Assembly: GCF_905397375.1 (NCBI RefSeq)
Contig: NZ_CAJPVG010000010.1
Span: 1 to 64,000 of the forward strand
DNA length: 64,000 bases
From: Ralstonia mannitolilytica
GTDB lineage: Bacteria; Pseudomonadota; Gammaproteobacteria; Burkholderiales; Burkholderiaceae
Reading direction: 5' to 3'
The notes below the pieces were generated by a model that was not told the DNA's origin, searched no databases, and saw only the letters and a program-made list of their open reading frames with translations. The position numbers were made by a program, and so were the translations under genes. This document shows, one piece after another, positions 26,444-37,762 of the stretch (position 1 is the stretch's first letter; each line of letters begins with the position of its first letter).

Positions 26444-28357
26444 ATGTACGACTCTCCCGCCATAGACCACGCGCTGCAGGCGCTGCCCGAAGACACCGCC
26501 GCCGCGACGCATGCGGTGCTGCACGATGTGTTCGGCTACAGCGCCTTCCGCGGCCCCCAGGCGGAAATCGTCGCGCACGTCGCCGACGGCGGCGATTGCC
26601 TCGTGCTGATGCCGACCGGCGGCGGCAAATCGCTCTGCTATCAGATTCCGGCGCTCGTGCGGCACCGGCGCGGGCAGGGCGCCGGCATCGTCGTGTCGCC
26701 GCTCATTGCGCTGATGCAGGATCAGGTGGCCGCGCTGGAAGAGGCGGGCGTCCGCGCCGCGTATCTCAACTCCGCGCTGACGGGCGCCGAGGCCGCGCAG
26801 GTCGAGCGCGATCTCGCGGCAGGGCGGCTGGACCTCGTCTACGTGGCGCCCGAGCGGTTGATGACGCCGCGCTTTCTCGAGCTGCTTGAGCGATCGCGCA
26901 TCGGCCTGTTTGCTATTGACGAAGCGCACTGCGTATCGCAGTGGGGGCACGATTTCCGGCCCGAGTACATTCAGCTCTCGGTGCTGCACGAGCGCTTCCC
27001 GCACGTGCCACGCATTGCGCTCACCGCCACGGCCGATGCGGTCACGCGCGACGAGATCATCGAACGGCTCGCGCTCACGGGTTCCCGCGTCTTCCTCTCC
27101 AGCTTCGACCGCCCGAACATCCGCTACACCATTGTCGAGAAGGACAGCGCGCGGCAGCAGCTGCTGCGCTTCATCCGGGCCGAGCACATGGACGGCGACA
27201 CCTGCGACGCCGGCATCGTCTATTGCCTGTCGCGCAAGAAGGTGGAAGAGACCGCGCAGTGGCTGGCCGAGCAGGGCATCCGCGCGCTGCCGTATCACGC
27301 CGGGATGGATTCTGAAGTGCGCGCCCGCCATCAGGCGATCTTCCGCAAGGAGGAGGGCGTCGTGATGGTGGCGACCATCGCTTTCGGCATGGGCATCGAC
27401 AAGCCGGACGTCCGCTTCGTTGCGCACCTCGATTTGCCCAAGAGCCTGGAGGGCTACTACCAGGAGACTGGCCGCGCCGGCCGCGACGGCCTGCCCGCCA
27501 ACGCGTGGATGGCCTACGGCTTGGCCGACGTGGTGCAGCAGCGCCGCATGATCGACGAATCCGATGCGGACGATGTGCACAAGCGCGTCTCCACCGCCAA
27601 GCTCGAAGCGCTGCTCGGCCTGTGCGAAGCCGCAACCTGCCGCCGCGTGGCACTGCTTGCGTACTTCGGCGAAAGCAGCCAGCCCTGCGGCAACTGCGAT
27701 ACGTGCCTCACGCCGCCGCAAACCTGGGATGCCACGCGCGAGGCGCAGATGGCGCTGTCGTGCGCATACCGCGTCCAGCAAGCCAGCCGCGTGAGTTTTG
27801 GCGCGGGCCAGCTCATCGACATCCTGCGCGGCAACGCGACCGAGCGGGTCAAGCAGTGGCACCACGAAACGCTGTCGACGTTCGGCATCGGCAGCGCGCT
27901 GTCGGAAGCGGCGTGGCGCAGCGTGTTCCGCCAGTTGGTCGCACAAGGCCTGTTTGCGGTCGACCACGGCGGCCATGGCGCGCTGATCCTCACCGATGCG
28001 GCGCGTCCGGTGCTCAAGGGCGAGCAGCGCGTGATCCTGCGCCGTCAGACAGAGAAGGCGCGCGGCACATCGTCCTCGTTGACGAAGAAGGAGCGCCGCG
28101 CCGATCCGGCCGCCGATCTTTCGCCGGAGGCGCAGGTGCGCTGGCAGGCGTTGCGCGCGTGGCGGACTCAGGCCGCGCGCGAGCATAGCGTGCCGGCGTA
28201 CGTCATCTTCCACGACAGCACGCTCGCGCACATTGCCCAGACCGATCCGGATTCGCGCGAGGCGCTGGGCGAGTTGCCGGGCATCGGCGTGGCCAAGCTG
28301 GACCGGTATGGGCAGGCGCTGCTCGACGTGTTGGCGAAGTGCCGCGAAGCGGCCTAG
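26444..28357 (+). CDS. recQ: ATP-dependent DNA helicase RecQ
   Basis: This 637-residue 3'-5' helicase works in recombinational repair. The Walker A motif M-P-T-G-G-G-K-S, the D-E-A-H box (I-D-E-A-H-C-V-S-Q-W-G-H-D-F-R-P) and motif VI (Q-E-T-G-R-A-G-R-D-G) are followed by the RecQ zinc cluster (C-x6-C..C-G-N-C-D-T-C). A winged helix and a C-terminal HRDC domain (residues about 555-630) complete it. The ATG at 26444 gives the family N-terminus; an upstream in-frame start would overlap the methyltransferase gene. It converges with, and overlaps by 4 bp, the LysR gene. Confidence 0.97.
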   Translation: MYDSPAIDHALQALPEDTAAATHAVLHDVFGYSAFRGPQAEIVAHVADGGDCLVLMPTGGGKSLCYQIPALVRHRRGQGAGIVVSPLIALMQDQVAALEEAGVRAAYLNSALTGAEAAQVERDLAAGRLDLVYVAPERLMTPRFLELLERSRIGLFAIDEAHCVSQWGHDFRPEYIQLSVLHERFPHVPRIALTATADAVTRDEIIERLALTGSRVFLSSFDRPNIRYTIVEKDSARQQLLRFIRAEHMDGDTCDAGIVYCLSRKKVEETAQWLAEQGIRALPYHAGMDSEVRARHQAIFRKEEGVVMVATIAFGMGIDKPDVRFVAHLDLPKSLEGYYQETGRAGRDGLPANAWMAYGLADVVQQRRMIDESDADDVHKRVSTAKLEALLGLCEAATCRRVALLAYFGESSQPCGNCDTCLTPPQTWDATREAQMALSCAYRVQQASRVSFGAGQLIDILRGNATERVKQWHHETLSTFGIGSALSEAAWRSVFRQLVAQGLFAVDHGGHGALILTDAARPVLKGEQRVILRRQTEKARGTSSSLTKKERRADPAADLSPEAQVRWQALRAWRTQAAREHSVPAYVIFHDSTLAHIAQTDPDSREALGELPGIGVAKLDRYGQALLDVLAKCREAA

Positions 28358-29277
28358 CTGGCTGCCAGGGGCAGTGGCCCCATCACGCCAGTGCGCGCCA
28401 GATGCTCGCCAAGAAAATCGACGAACGCGCGCACCTTCGGGAGCAGATGGACGCGCTGCGTGAACACGGCGTGCAGCGGCACTTCGCGCGCGGTGTAGTC
28501 AGTCAGCACGGCCTGCAGGCGCCCGGCCGCGATGTCCTCCCGCACGAGGTACGCCGGCCCCAGCGACACCCCCAGCCCTGAGCGCGCCGCCTCGCGCAGC
28601 ACGAGGCTGTTGTTGGCCAGCATCGAGCCGGACACGTGCGCCACATGGCGCTGGCCTGCCGTATCCGTGAGGATCCAATCGTACGGCCCGTCGTAATTGG
28701 CATAGACGAGGCAGTTGTGTTGGCGCAGATCGTCCGGCGTGCGCGGAATGCCGTGCTTGCGGAAGTACGACGGCGCGCCGTAGATAGCATGTGCGCAGCT
28801 GGCCAGCCGCCGCGCGACGAGCGACGAGTTCTCTAGCATGCCGATGCGGACCGCCACGTCGATGCGCCCAGCGACCAGATCGGCATAACGGTCGTTCATG
28901 TCCAGGTCGATCTGCACGGCCGGGTAGCGTGCCTGGAATGCGCCCAGCAGCGGCGCCAGCAATGTCACCGCAAACGAGGCCGGCGCCGACACGCGCAACG
29001 TGCCGCGCGCCTCGTCGCGCAGGGTAGTCACGGCCTGCTCGGCGGCGTCCACGAGGGCAAGGCCTTCGCGGCTCTTCTCGAAGAACGCCGCGCCCGCCTC
29101 GGTCAGCGACAGGCGTCGCGTCGTGCGTTGCAGCAGGCGCGTCTGCAGCCGCGCTTCCAGCCGCGCGAGCGCCTTGCTGATCACGCCGCGCGACATCCCC
29201 ATTGCATCGGCCGCCGCCGACAGGCTGCCGCGCTCCACCACCTGCACGAAGACCACCACGTCAGAAAGCCGATCCAT
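28354..29277 (-). CDS. LysR-family transcriptional regulator
   Basis: This 307-residue regulator has an N-terminal winged helix-turn-helix (residues about 1-60, F-V-Q-V-V-E-R-G-S-L-S-A-A-A-D-A then S-R-G-V-I-S-K-A-L) and a periplasmic-binding-like effector domain (G-T-L-R-V-S-A-P near residue 92 onward). It belongs to the CrgA/AaeR-like branch by overall look. It is divergent from an MFS transporter with a 99-bp shared gap, so it probably controls that transporter and itself. The effector is unknown. Confidence 0.93.
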   Translation of the reverse strand: MDRLSDVVVFVQVVERGSLSAAADAMGMSRGVISKALARLEARLQTRLLQRTTRRLSLTEAGAAFFEKSREGLALVDAAEQAVTTLRDEARGTLRVSAPASFAVTLLAPLLGAFQARYPAVQIDLDMNDRYADLVAGRIDVAVRIGMLENSSLVARRLASCAHAIYGAPSYFRKHGIPRTPDDLRQHNCLVYANYDGPYDWILTDTAGQRHVAHVSGSMLANNSLVLREAARSGLGVSLGPAYLVREDIAAGRLQAVLTDYTAREVPLHAVFTQRVHLLPKVRAFVDFLGEHLARTGVMGPLPLAAS

Positions 29278-29309
29278 ATTTGCGCACGTATGGAAACAAT
29301 ATGGCGCCA
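29274..29309. promoter_or_regulatory. Candidate LysR operator between the divergent genes
   Basis: CCATA at 29274-29278 and TATGG at 29289-29293 form an inverted pair overlapping the LysR start codon, and a second TATGG lies a few bases to the right. LysR-type sites are short dyads of this kind in the shared promoter region. The arms are only 5 bp, so chance is possible. Confidence 0.3.
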
Positions 29310-29376
29310 GAGGCTACCTTAATCTGCGCGAATCGGCTGGCTAGGATGGGGTCTCCGACTCCTCGTCCCGCGCATC

Positions 29377-30630
29377 ATGACCACCGAAGCCCCAGCCGTT
29401 CCCAACACGCCCCTCGCCGACGCGCTTCCCCGTGGCGCCACGCCGCTGTTTGCCGCCGCCGTCGGGCTCATCGTCGTGAACCTGTTCGGCATACAGCCGC
29501 TCGTCGCCGAGATTGCCGCCAGCATCGGATGGACGACGGCCGCCACCGGGCTGCTGGTGACGGCCACGCTCGTCGGCTACGGCATCGGGCTGCTGCTGCT
29601 GATGCCGTTGACCGACCTGCAGGACAACCGCGCGCTAGTCTCGCGCACGCTGTGGGGCGCCGTGGCGTCGCTCGCGCTGACCGCCGTCGCGCGCAGCGGG
29701 CAGGTGCTGATGCTGGCCGCCTTCGCTATCGGCGTCACCTCGACCGTCATCCAGATGTTGATTGCGCTGGCCGGGCGCCTGGCGGGCGACCACCGGCGCG
29801 GCCGCGTGCTCGGCGACATCATGATCGGCCTGAACCTCGGTATCCTGCTGTCGCGACCGGCTGCGAGCCTGATCGCCGCGCAGTGGGGGTGGCGGGCGTA
29901 CTACGGCGCCTCCGCCGTGGCGATTGTCGCGCTGGCGGTCGTGCTGCCACGCGTGATGCCGACCTTCGTGCCGCCGCGCGCGCTGTCTTACGGCGCGCTG
30001 CTGCGTTCATACGGATGCCTGTTGCGCGCCGAGCCCGTGCTGCGACGCCGCGCTGCCACCCAGGCGCTGCTCATGGCCGCGTTCACCTTGTTCTGGACGG
30101 CTGTGGCACTCCGGCTGGCGGCGGCGCCGTTCCACCTGTCGCAGAGCGGCATCGGCGTCTTTGCGCTGTGCGGCGCGGCGGGGGTGGTCGCCGCGCCCGT
30201 GGCGGGCCGCCTGGCGGATCGTGGCTTGGTGCGCGTGGGAACGCTGCTCGCCCATGGCATTGCGGCGGCCGGCTTGCTGCTGGCGCTGGCGTCGGCGCTC
30301 GTGCCCGGCTTGGGCGTTCCCGTCGCGCTGACGATGCTGGCGGCGGCGGCATTGCTGCTGGATTTCGGCGCGATCGGCGACCAGGCGCTGGGCCGGTACA
30401 CCGTCAACACGCTGCCGCCCGAAATCCGCGGACGAGTGAACGGGCTCTATACGGGGGCATTCTTTTTTGGCGCTGCGGCAGGCGGCGGGCTTGCGGGCGC
30501 GACGTGGGACCGGGTCGGCTGGGTCGGCGTGTCGGTCCTCGCGCTTGGTTTCGTGGCCGCCGCCGCACTGGCCTTCCTGTGGCCGGAGTCCGCACGCCGT
30601 GCTGCCCACGCGACACACCGGGGGTGCTGA
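29377..30630 (+). CDS. MFS transporter, probable drug/metabolite exporter
   Basis: This 417-residue inner-membrane protein has about 12 predicted transmembrane helices in two bundles with a cytoplasmic loop near residue 200. The loop after helix 2 carries D-L-Q-D-N-R instead of the full MFS signature G-x-L-a-D-r, while the second half has A-G-R-L-A-D-R-G. The G-x-x-x-G-P-like segment in helix 5 reads G-L-N-L-G-I-L-L-S-R-P, typical of exporters. Divergent from a LysR regulator. The substrate cannot be told. Confidence 0.88.
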   Translation: MTTEAPAVPNTPLADALPRGATPLFAAAVGLIVVNLFGIQPLVAEIAASIGWTTAATGLLVTATLVGYGIGLLLLMPLTDLQDNRALVSRTLWGAVASLALTAVARSGQVLMLAAFAIGVTSTVIQMLIALAGRLAGDHRRGRVLGDIMIGLNLGILLSRPAASLIAAQWGWRAYYGASAVAIVALAVVLPRVMPTFVPPRALSYGALLRSYGCLLRAEPVLRRRAATQALLMAAFTLFWTAVALRLAAAPFHLSQSGIGVFALCGAAGVVAAPVAGRLADRGLVRVGTLLAHGIAAAGLLLALASALVPGLGVPVALTMLAAAALLLDFGAIGDQALGRYTVNTLPPEIRGRVNGLYTGAFFFGAAAGGGLAGATWDRVGWVGVSVLALGFVAAAALAFLWPESARRAAHATHRGC

Positions 30631-30663
30631 TCGGCACACCGCGCTGCCAGAGCGGTAGCGCGC

Positions 30664-30692
30664 TTGACGCTTGCAAGACACCCGGCTATAGT
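30664..30692 (+). promoter_or_regulatory. str operon promoter
   Basis: TTGACG at 30664-30669 and TATAGT at 30687-30692 are separated by exactly 17 bp. It lies about 237 bp before rpsL and drives rpsL-rpsG-fusA-tuf-rpsJ. The 298-bp gap after the MFS gene holds this promoter and a long untranslated leader, and no gene. Confidence 0.75.
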
Positions 30693-30860
30693 GCCAGATT
30701 CGAGTTTTTGGCTTCTGGCTCCGCACGTCCGTGCCCGGCAAAGCGCCGTGCAAGGCATCTGAACCAGACGGGCTCGCGCTCTTTGGTCTTGATCTGTTCC
30801 CGCAGGTCCTCTTCCCAGAGCGTTCTGCTCGCCACTTCCATAAAACCCGATTGCGCCGTC

Positions 30861-30878
30861 CGCCTCATAAATGAGGCG
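30861..30878 (+). promoter_or_regulatory. Perfect dyad in the str operon leader
   Basis: CGCCTCAT at 30861-30868 and ATGAGGCG at 30871-30878 are perfectly complementary around AA. It is 50 bp before the rpsL start codon and well downstream of the promoter. It could be an RNA hairpin acting on transcription or translation of rpsL, or a protein-binding dyad. Only GTT follows it, so it is not a clear terminator. Confidence 0.5.
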
Positions 30879-30928
30879 TTCACGTTATGTGAGCCGGCGA
30901 TTTTTCAAAAACCAAGCTGGATTGAACA

Positions 30929-31306
30929 ATGCCAACCATCAACCAACTGGTTCGCAAGCCCCGCGTCTCGGAAAAGCTGAAGAGCAAGAGCCCGGCACTT
31001 GAGAACTGCCCGCAGCGTCGCGGCGTGTGCACCCGCGTGTACACCACGACGCCGAAGAAGCCGAACTCGGCACTGCGTAAGGTCGCCAAGGTGCGCCTGA
31101 CCAACGGTTTCGAAGTCATTTCGTACATCGGCGGTGAAGGCCACAACCTGCAAGAACACAGCGTCGTGCTGATCCGCGGCGGCCGTGTGAAGGACTTGCC
31201 GGGTGTGCGTTACCACATCGTGCGCGGCTCCCTTGACCTGCAAGGCGTCAAGGACCGTAAGCAAGCGCGCTCGAAGTACGGCGCGAAGCGTCCGAAGGCA
31301 GCCTAA
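30929..31306 (+). CDS. rpsL: 30S ribosomal protein S12
   Basis: This 125-residue decoding-centre protein begins MPTINQLVRKPR. The streptomycin-determining lysines in T-T-P-K-K-P-N-S-A and G-R-V-K-D-L-P-G-V are wild type, so no rpsL-type resistance is predicted. It is the first gene of the str operon. No strong Shine-Dalgarno is visible in the A-rich sequence before the ATG. Confidence 0.99.
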   Translation: MPTINQLVRKPRVSEKLKSKSPALENCPQRRGVCTRVYTTTPKKPNSALRKVAKVRLTNGFEVISYIGGEGHNLQEHSVVLIRGGRVKDLPGVRYHIVRGSLDLQGVKDRKQARSKYGAKRPKAA

Positions 31307-31449
31307 GCTGCGAGGATCGCGCCGCATCTGCGGTCACGGTCTTGTCATGAGCAGGCGGTACAACGGTGCGTTTTTTTGATCGCACTGGCACCGTCGAGTA
31401 AGTGGTCACCCGGCTCAGATTGTTGGAAGACAAGCTAGTTGGTGGCCGG

Positions 31450-31466
31450 AGAACCGAAGCGGTTCT
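31450..31466 (+). promoter_or_regulatory. Hairpin in the rpsL-rpsG gap
   Basis: AGAACCG at 31450-31456 pairs with CGGTTCT at 31460-31466 around a 3-nt loop, 25 bp before rpsG. In E. coli S7 represses translation by binding the rpsL-rpsG intercistronic mRNA, so this is a candidate S7 operator. A T7 run at 31371-31377 also lies in this 185-bp gap between GTGCG and CGCAC. Confidence 0.4.
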
Positions 31467-31491
31467 CAACTGAACTGAAGAAGGAAAGAAG

Positions 31492-31962
31492 ATGCCACGT
31501 CGTCGTGAAGTCCCCAAGCGGGAAATTCTGCCGGACCCGAAGTTCGGCAATGTGGAAGTCGCCAAGTTCATGAACGTCCTGATGCTGGACGGCAAGAAGT
31601 CGGTGGCTGAGCGTATCGTCTACGGTGCGTTCGACCAGATCGAGAAGAAAGCAGGCAAGGCGCCCATCGAAGTCTTCAGCGTTGCAATCAACAACGTGAA
31701 GCCGGTGGTCGAAGTGAAGAGCCGCCGTGTTGGCGGTGCCAACTATCAGGTGCCGGTCGAAGTCCGGCCGTCGCGTCGTCTGGCATTGGCGATGCGTTGG
31801 CTGCGGGAAGCTGCGAAGAAGCGCAGCGAGAAGTCGATGGCCCTGCGTCTTGCTGGTGAGCTGCTCGAAGCTGCAGAAGGCCGCGGCGGCGCGATGAAGA
31901 AGCGCGACGAAGTGCACCGCATGGCCGAAGCCAACAAGGCGTTCTCGCACTTCCGCTTCTAA
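31492..31962 (+). CDS. rpsG: 30S ribosomal protein S7
   Basis: This 156-residue protein organises the 3' major domain of 16S rRNA and contacts the E-site tRNA. It has the family start MPRRREVPKREILPDPKF and a C-terminus of the usual length (H-R-M-A-E-A-N-K-A-F-S-H-F-R-F). GAAGGAAAGAAG before the ATG serves as the ribosome binding site. Confidence 0.99.
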   Translation: MPRRREVPKREILPDPKFGNVEVAKFMNVLMLDGKKSVAERIVYGAFDQIEKKAGKAPIEVFSVAINNVKPVVEVKSRRVGGANYQVPVEVRPSRRLALAMRWLREAAKKRSEKSMALRLAGELLEAAEGRGGAMKKRDEVHRMAEANKAFSHFRF

Positions 31963-32076
31963 GCGACGCGACAACGTTGTTGGTTGCTGGGCGGGCTGTG
32001 TGCGCACATCTCGCCCATTTGTATTAGGGGCGCTTGGCGATTGCCGGCGCCCCGTTGACGAATCTGAGGATTAACC

Positions 32077-34188
<2,112 letters not shown>

Positions 34189-34199
34189 TCAACGTGTTT

Positions 34200-34223
34200 G
34201 GGCGACCGCACGTGCGGTCGCCC
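34200..34223 (+). other. 24-bp perfect palindrome between fusA and tuf
   Basis: GGGCGACCGCAC at 34200-34211 is followed immediately by its exact reverse complement GTGCGGTCGCCC at 34212-34223. It sits 11 bp after the fusA stop. There is no T-tract. It may stabilise or process the fusA mRNA end so that tuf is expressed at a different level. Confidence 0.7.
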
Positions 34224-34265
34224 CGATCCATATCTAGTAATTAGCTGATTCCGAATTGAGGAGCT

Positions 34266-35460
<1,195 letters not shown>

Positions 35461-35467
35461 GCGGACT

Positions 35468-35501
35468 GATGCGCCGCTGCTGCCAAAGGGCGCGGCGCAT
35501 C
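35468..35501 (+). other. Hairpin between tuf and rpsJ
   Basis: GATGCGCCGC at 35468-35477 pairs perfectly with GCGGCGCATC at 35492-35501. It starts 8 bp after the tuf stop and has no T-tract. It resembles the inverted repeats after fusA and after tuf copy 1, suggesting a shared use of 3' hairpins in these operons. Confidence 0.55.
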
Positions 35502-35563
35502 GTCGGGTTATCGCTCTTTCCATCTTCCGGCGGCCTGGCCGCCACGCTCTTTAAGGAAACATC

Positions 35564-35878
35564 ATGCAGCAGAACCAAAAGATCCGTATCCGCCTGAAGG
35601 CTTTCGACTATCGCCTGATCGACCAGTCGGCCGCTGAGATCGTCGAGACCGCCAAGCGCACCGGCGCGATCGTCAAGGGCCCGGTGCCCCTGCCGACCCG
35701 CATCCAGCGTTTCGACGTCCTGCGTTCGCCGCACGTCAACAAGACCAGCCGCGACCAGTTCGAAATCCGTACGCATCAGCGCCTGATGGACATCGTCGAT
35801 CCGACCGACAAGACTGTCGACGCGCTGATGAAGCTGGACCTGCCGGCCGGCGTGGACGTCGAGATCAAGCTGCAGTAA
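35564..35878 (+). CDS. rpsJ: 30S ribosomal protein S10
   Basis: This 104-residue protein is part of the 30S head and also NusE, the NusG/NusB partner in antitermination. It has the motif L-P-T-R-I-Q-R-F near residue 44. AAGGAAAC before the ATG serves as ribosome binding site. Here it ends the str operon: a terminator and a new promoter separate it from rplC, unlike E. coli where it opens the S10 operon. Confidence 0.98.
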   Translation: MQQNQKIRIRLKAFDYRLIDQSAAEIVETAKRTGAIVKGPVPLPTRIQRFDVLRSPHVNKTSRDQFEIRTHQRLMDIVDPTDKTVDALMKLDLPAGVDVEIKLQ

Positions 35879-35916
35879 GCAAGACAACGCTGCCGGTTCG
35901 CCGGCAACGGGCACGG

Positions 35917-35942
35917 ACGGCGAGCCAGGTGCTCGCCGTTTT
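35917..35942 (+). terminator. Terminator between rpsJ and rplC
   Basis: ACGGCGAGC at 35917-35925 pairs with GCTCGCCGT at 35931-35939 around 5 nt, followed by TTT(G)C-TTTTT. It lies 38 bp after the rpsJ stop. Confidence 0.8.
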
Positions 35943-36002
35943 GCTTTTTGCCAAGAATGTTGTTCCGTGCGCGACGCCCGGACGGGAATCCGCCAATCGT
36001 GC

Positions 36003-36031
36003 TTGCGGATTGTCCGTAACCGGGATATAGT
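36003..36031 (+). promoter_or_regulatory. Promoter of the S10 operon (rplC onward)
   Basis: TTGCGG at 36003-36008 and TATAGT at 36026-36031 are 17 bp apart, 133 bp before the rplC ATG. The -10 matches that of the str promoter at 30687. Confidence 0.7.
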
Positions 36032-36040
36032 GTAGGGCTA

Positions 36041-36151
36041 CCCCTTTAGTAAAGGGGAGTGGGCTGGCCATTTGGTCGTGCGCTGTCTCTTTAGGCGCGG
36101 CCCAGTTCAAGATTCGTAGTATCAATCAGCCCCGGCCAATCGCAGCTGGGA
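36041..36151 (+). promoter_or_regulatory. Structured leader of rplC-rplD
   Basis: Just after the expected start of transcription, CCCCTTT at 36041-36047 pairs with AAAGGGG at 36051-36057. Further down GGGC and GCGC segments can pair with GCGC and GCCC to form a second arm ending near 36110. In E. coli L4 controls the S10 operon through its leader; this RNA is placed to do the same for an operon that begins with rplC. Confidence 0.45.
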
Positions 36152-36163
36152 ATGGAGCAAACC

Positions 36164-36817
36164 ATGAGCCTTGGCCTTGTAGGTCGCAAGGTTGGCATGA
36201 CCCGTATTTTCACGGACGACGGCGATTCGATTCCCGTCACCGTGCTCGAGGTCGGCGACAACCGCGTGACGCAAATCAAGACGGACGAGACCGACGGTTA
36301 CACCGCGGTTCAAGTCACCTTCGGCACCCGCCGTGCCAGCCGCGTCACCAAGCCGCTGGCGGGTCATCTCGCCAAAGCCGGTGTGGAAGCGGGCGAAGTC
36401 ATCAAAGAATTCCGAGTGGATGCCGCTCGTGCCGCAGAATTCCAGCCCGGCGCGAACATCAGCGTCGACCTGTTTGAAGTCGGTCAGAAGATCGACGTCC
36501 AGGGCGTGACGATTGGTAAGGGCTACGCCGGTACCATCAAGCGTTACAACTTCTCGTCGGGCCGCGCGTCGCACGGTAACTCGCGTTCGCACAACGTGCC
36601 GGGCTCGATCGGTATGGCGCAGGATCCGGGCCGTGTGTTTCCGGGCAAGCGCATGACCGGTCACATGGGTGACGTCACCCGTACCGTCCAGAACCTGGAA
36701 ATCGCCCGCATCGACACAGAGCGCAAGCTGCTGCTGGTCAAGGGCGCCATCCCGGGTGCCAAGGGCGGTCAAGTCATCGTCACGCCGGCCGTGAAGGCTC
36801 GCGCCAAGAAGGCATAA
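36164..36817 (+). CDS. rplC: 50S ribosomal protein L3
   Basis: This 217-residue assembly-initiator protein reaches the peptidyl transferase centre through its central loop (G-S-I-G-M-A-Q-D-P-G-R-V-F). I chose the ATG at 36164 (MSLGLVGRKVGMTR) because GGAG lies 7 nt upstream. An in-frame ATG at 36152 would add four residues that are not typical of the family. Confidence 0.97.
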   Translation: MSLGLVGRKVGMTRIFTDDGDSIPVTVLEVGDNRVTQIKTDETDGYTAVQVTFGTRRASRVTKPLAGHLAKAGVEAGEVIKEFRVDAARAAEFQPGANISVDLFEVGQKIDVQGVTIGKGYAGTIKRYNFSSGRASHGNSRSHNVPGSIGMAQDPGRVFPGKRMTGHMGDVTRTVQNLEIARIDTERKLLLVKGAIPGAKGGQVIVTPAVKARAKKA

Positions 36818-36828
36818 GGAGCAAACGC

Positions 36829-37449
36829 ATGGAACTGAAGCTGCTCCAGGACAACGGTCAACTCGGCGCGGGTGTTGCTGCCTCGCCGGAAGTGTTCGGC
36901 CGTGATTACAACGAGGCCCTCGTTCACCAGATCGTCGTCGCTTACCAGGCCAACGCGCGCAGCGGCAACCGTAAGCAGAAGGATCGTGAAGAGGTCAAGC
37001 ACACGACCAAGAAGCCGTGGCGCCAGAAGGGTACGGGTCGCGCCCGTGCAGGTATGAGCTCCTCCCCGCTGTGGCGTGGGGGTGGTCGTATCTTCCCGAA
37101 CAGCCCGGAAGAAAACTTCTCGCAGAAGGTCAACAAGAAGATGTACCGCGCCGGCATGCGCTCGATTTATTCGCAGCTTGCCCGCGAAGGCCGCATCAAC
37201 GTCGTTGACAGCCTGTCCGTCGAAGCCCCGAAGACCAAGCTGCTGGCCGATAAGTTCCGCGCCATGGGCCTGGATTCGGTGCTCGTGATTACCGATAACC
37301 TGGACGAAAATCTCTTCCTGGCATCGCGCAACCTGGCGCACGTGCTCGTGGTTGAGCCGCGTCACGCCGATCCGCTGTCGCTCGTGCACTACAAGAAGGT
37401 GCTCGTGACGAAGGGCGCCGTCGCGCAGATCGAGGAGTTGCTGAAATGA
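36829..37449 (+). CDS. rplD: 50S ribosomal protein L4
   Basis: This 206-residue protein lines the exit tunnel through its extended loop (T-K-K-P-W-R-Q-K-G-T-G-R-A-R-A-G near residues 63-78). In E. coli it also regulates the S10 operon. It follows rplC by 11 bp with AAGGAG, and its end overlaps rplW by 4 bp. Confidence 0.98.
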   Translation: MELKLLQDNGQLGAGVAASPEVFGRDYNEALVHQIVVAYQANARSGNRKQKDREEVKHTTKKPWRQKGTGRARAGMSSSPLWRGGGRIFPNSPEENFSQKVNKKMYRAGMRSIYSQLAREGRINVVDSLSVEAPKTKLLADKFRAMGLDSVLVITDNLDENLFLASRNLAHVLVVEPRHADPLSLVHYKKVLVTKGAVAQIEELLK

Positions 37450-37760
37450 CGCAAGTTGCCAAGAACGACCATCGCCTGATGCAGGTGCTGCTGGCACCTG
37501 TGGTGTCTGAAAAGGCAACCCTGGTGGCCGAGAAGAACGAGCAGGTCGTGTTCGAAGTGGCCCGCGACGCCAACAAGGGCGAAGTGAAGGCTGCCGTCGA
37601 ACTGCTGTTCAAGGTCGAGGTCGAGTCCGTCCAGATCCTGAACCAGAAGGGCAAGCAAAAGCGCTTCGGTCGCTTCATGGGTCGTCGTGACCACGTGAAG
37701 AAGGCCTACGTTTCGTTGAAGCCGGGTCAGGAAATCAATTTTGAAGCGGAGGCCAAGTAA
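37446..37760 (+). CDS. rplW: 50S ribosomal protein L23
   Basis: This 104-residue protein sits at the exit of the peptide tunnel and docks trigger factor and SRP. It shows the family motif V-V-S-E-K-A-T near residue 19 and the C-terminal K-K-A-Y-V-S-L. The start overlaps the rplD stop (ATGA), indicating translational coupling. Confidence 0.97.
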   Translation: MTQVAKNDHRLMQVLLAPVVSEKATLVAEKNEQVVFEVARDANKGEVKAAVELLFKVEVESVQILNQKGKQKRFGRFMGRRDHVKKAYVSLKPGQEINFEAEAK

Positions 37761-37762
37761 TC

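Noticed and set aside
29202..30980. A 592-codon frame on the plus strand across the MFS gene and str leader
   Set aside because: It overlaps the MFS gene in another frame, is Arg/Ala-rich without domains, and runs through the str promoter into rpsL.
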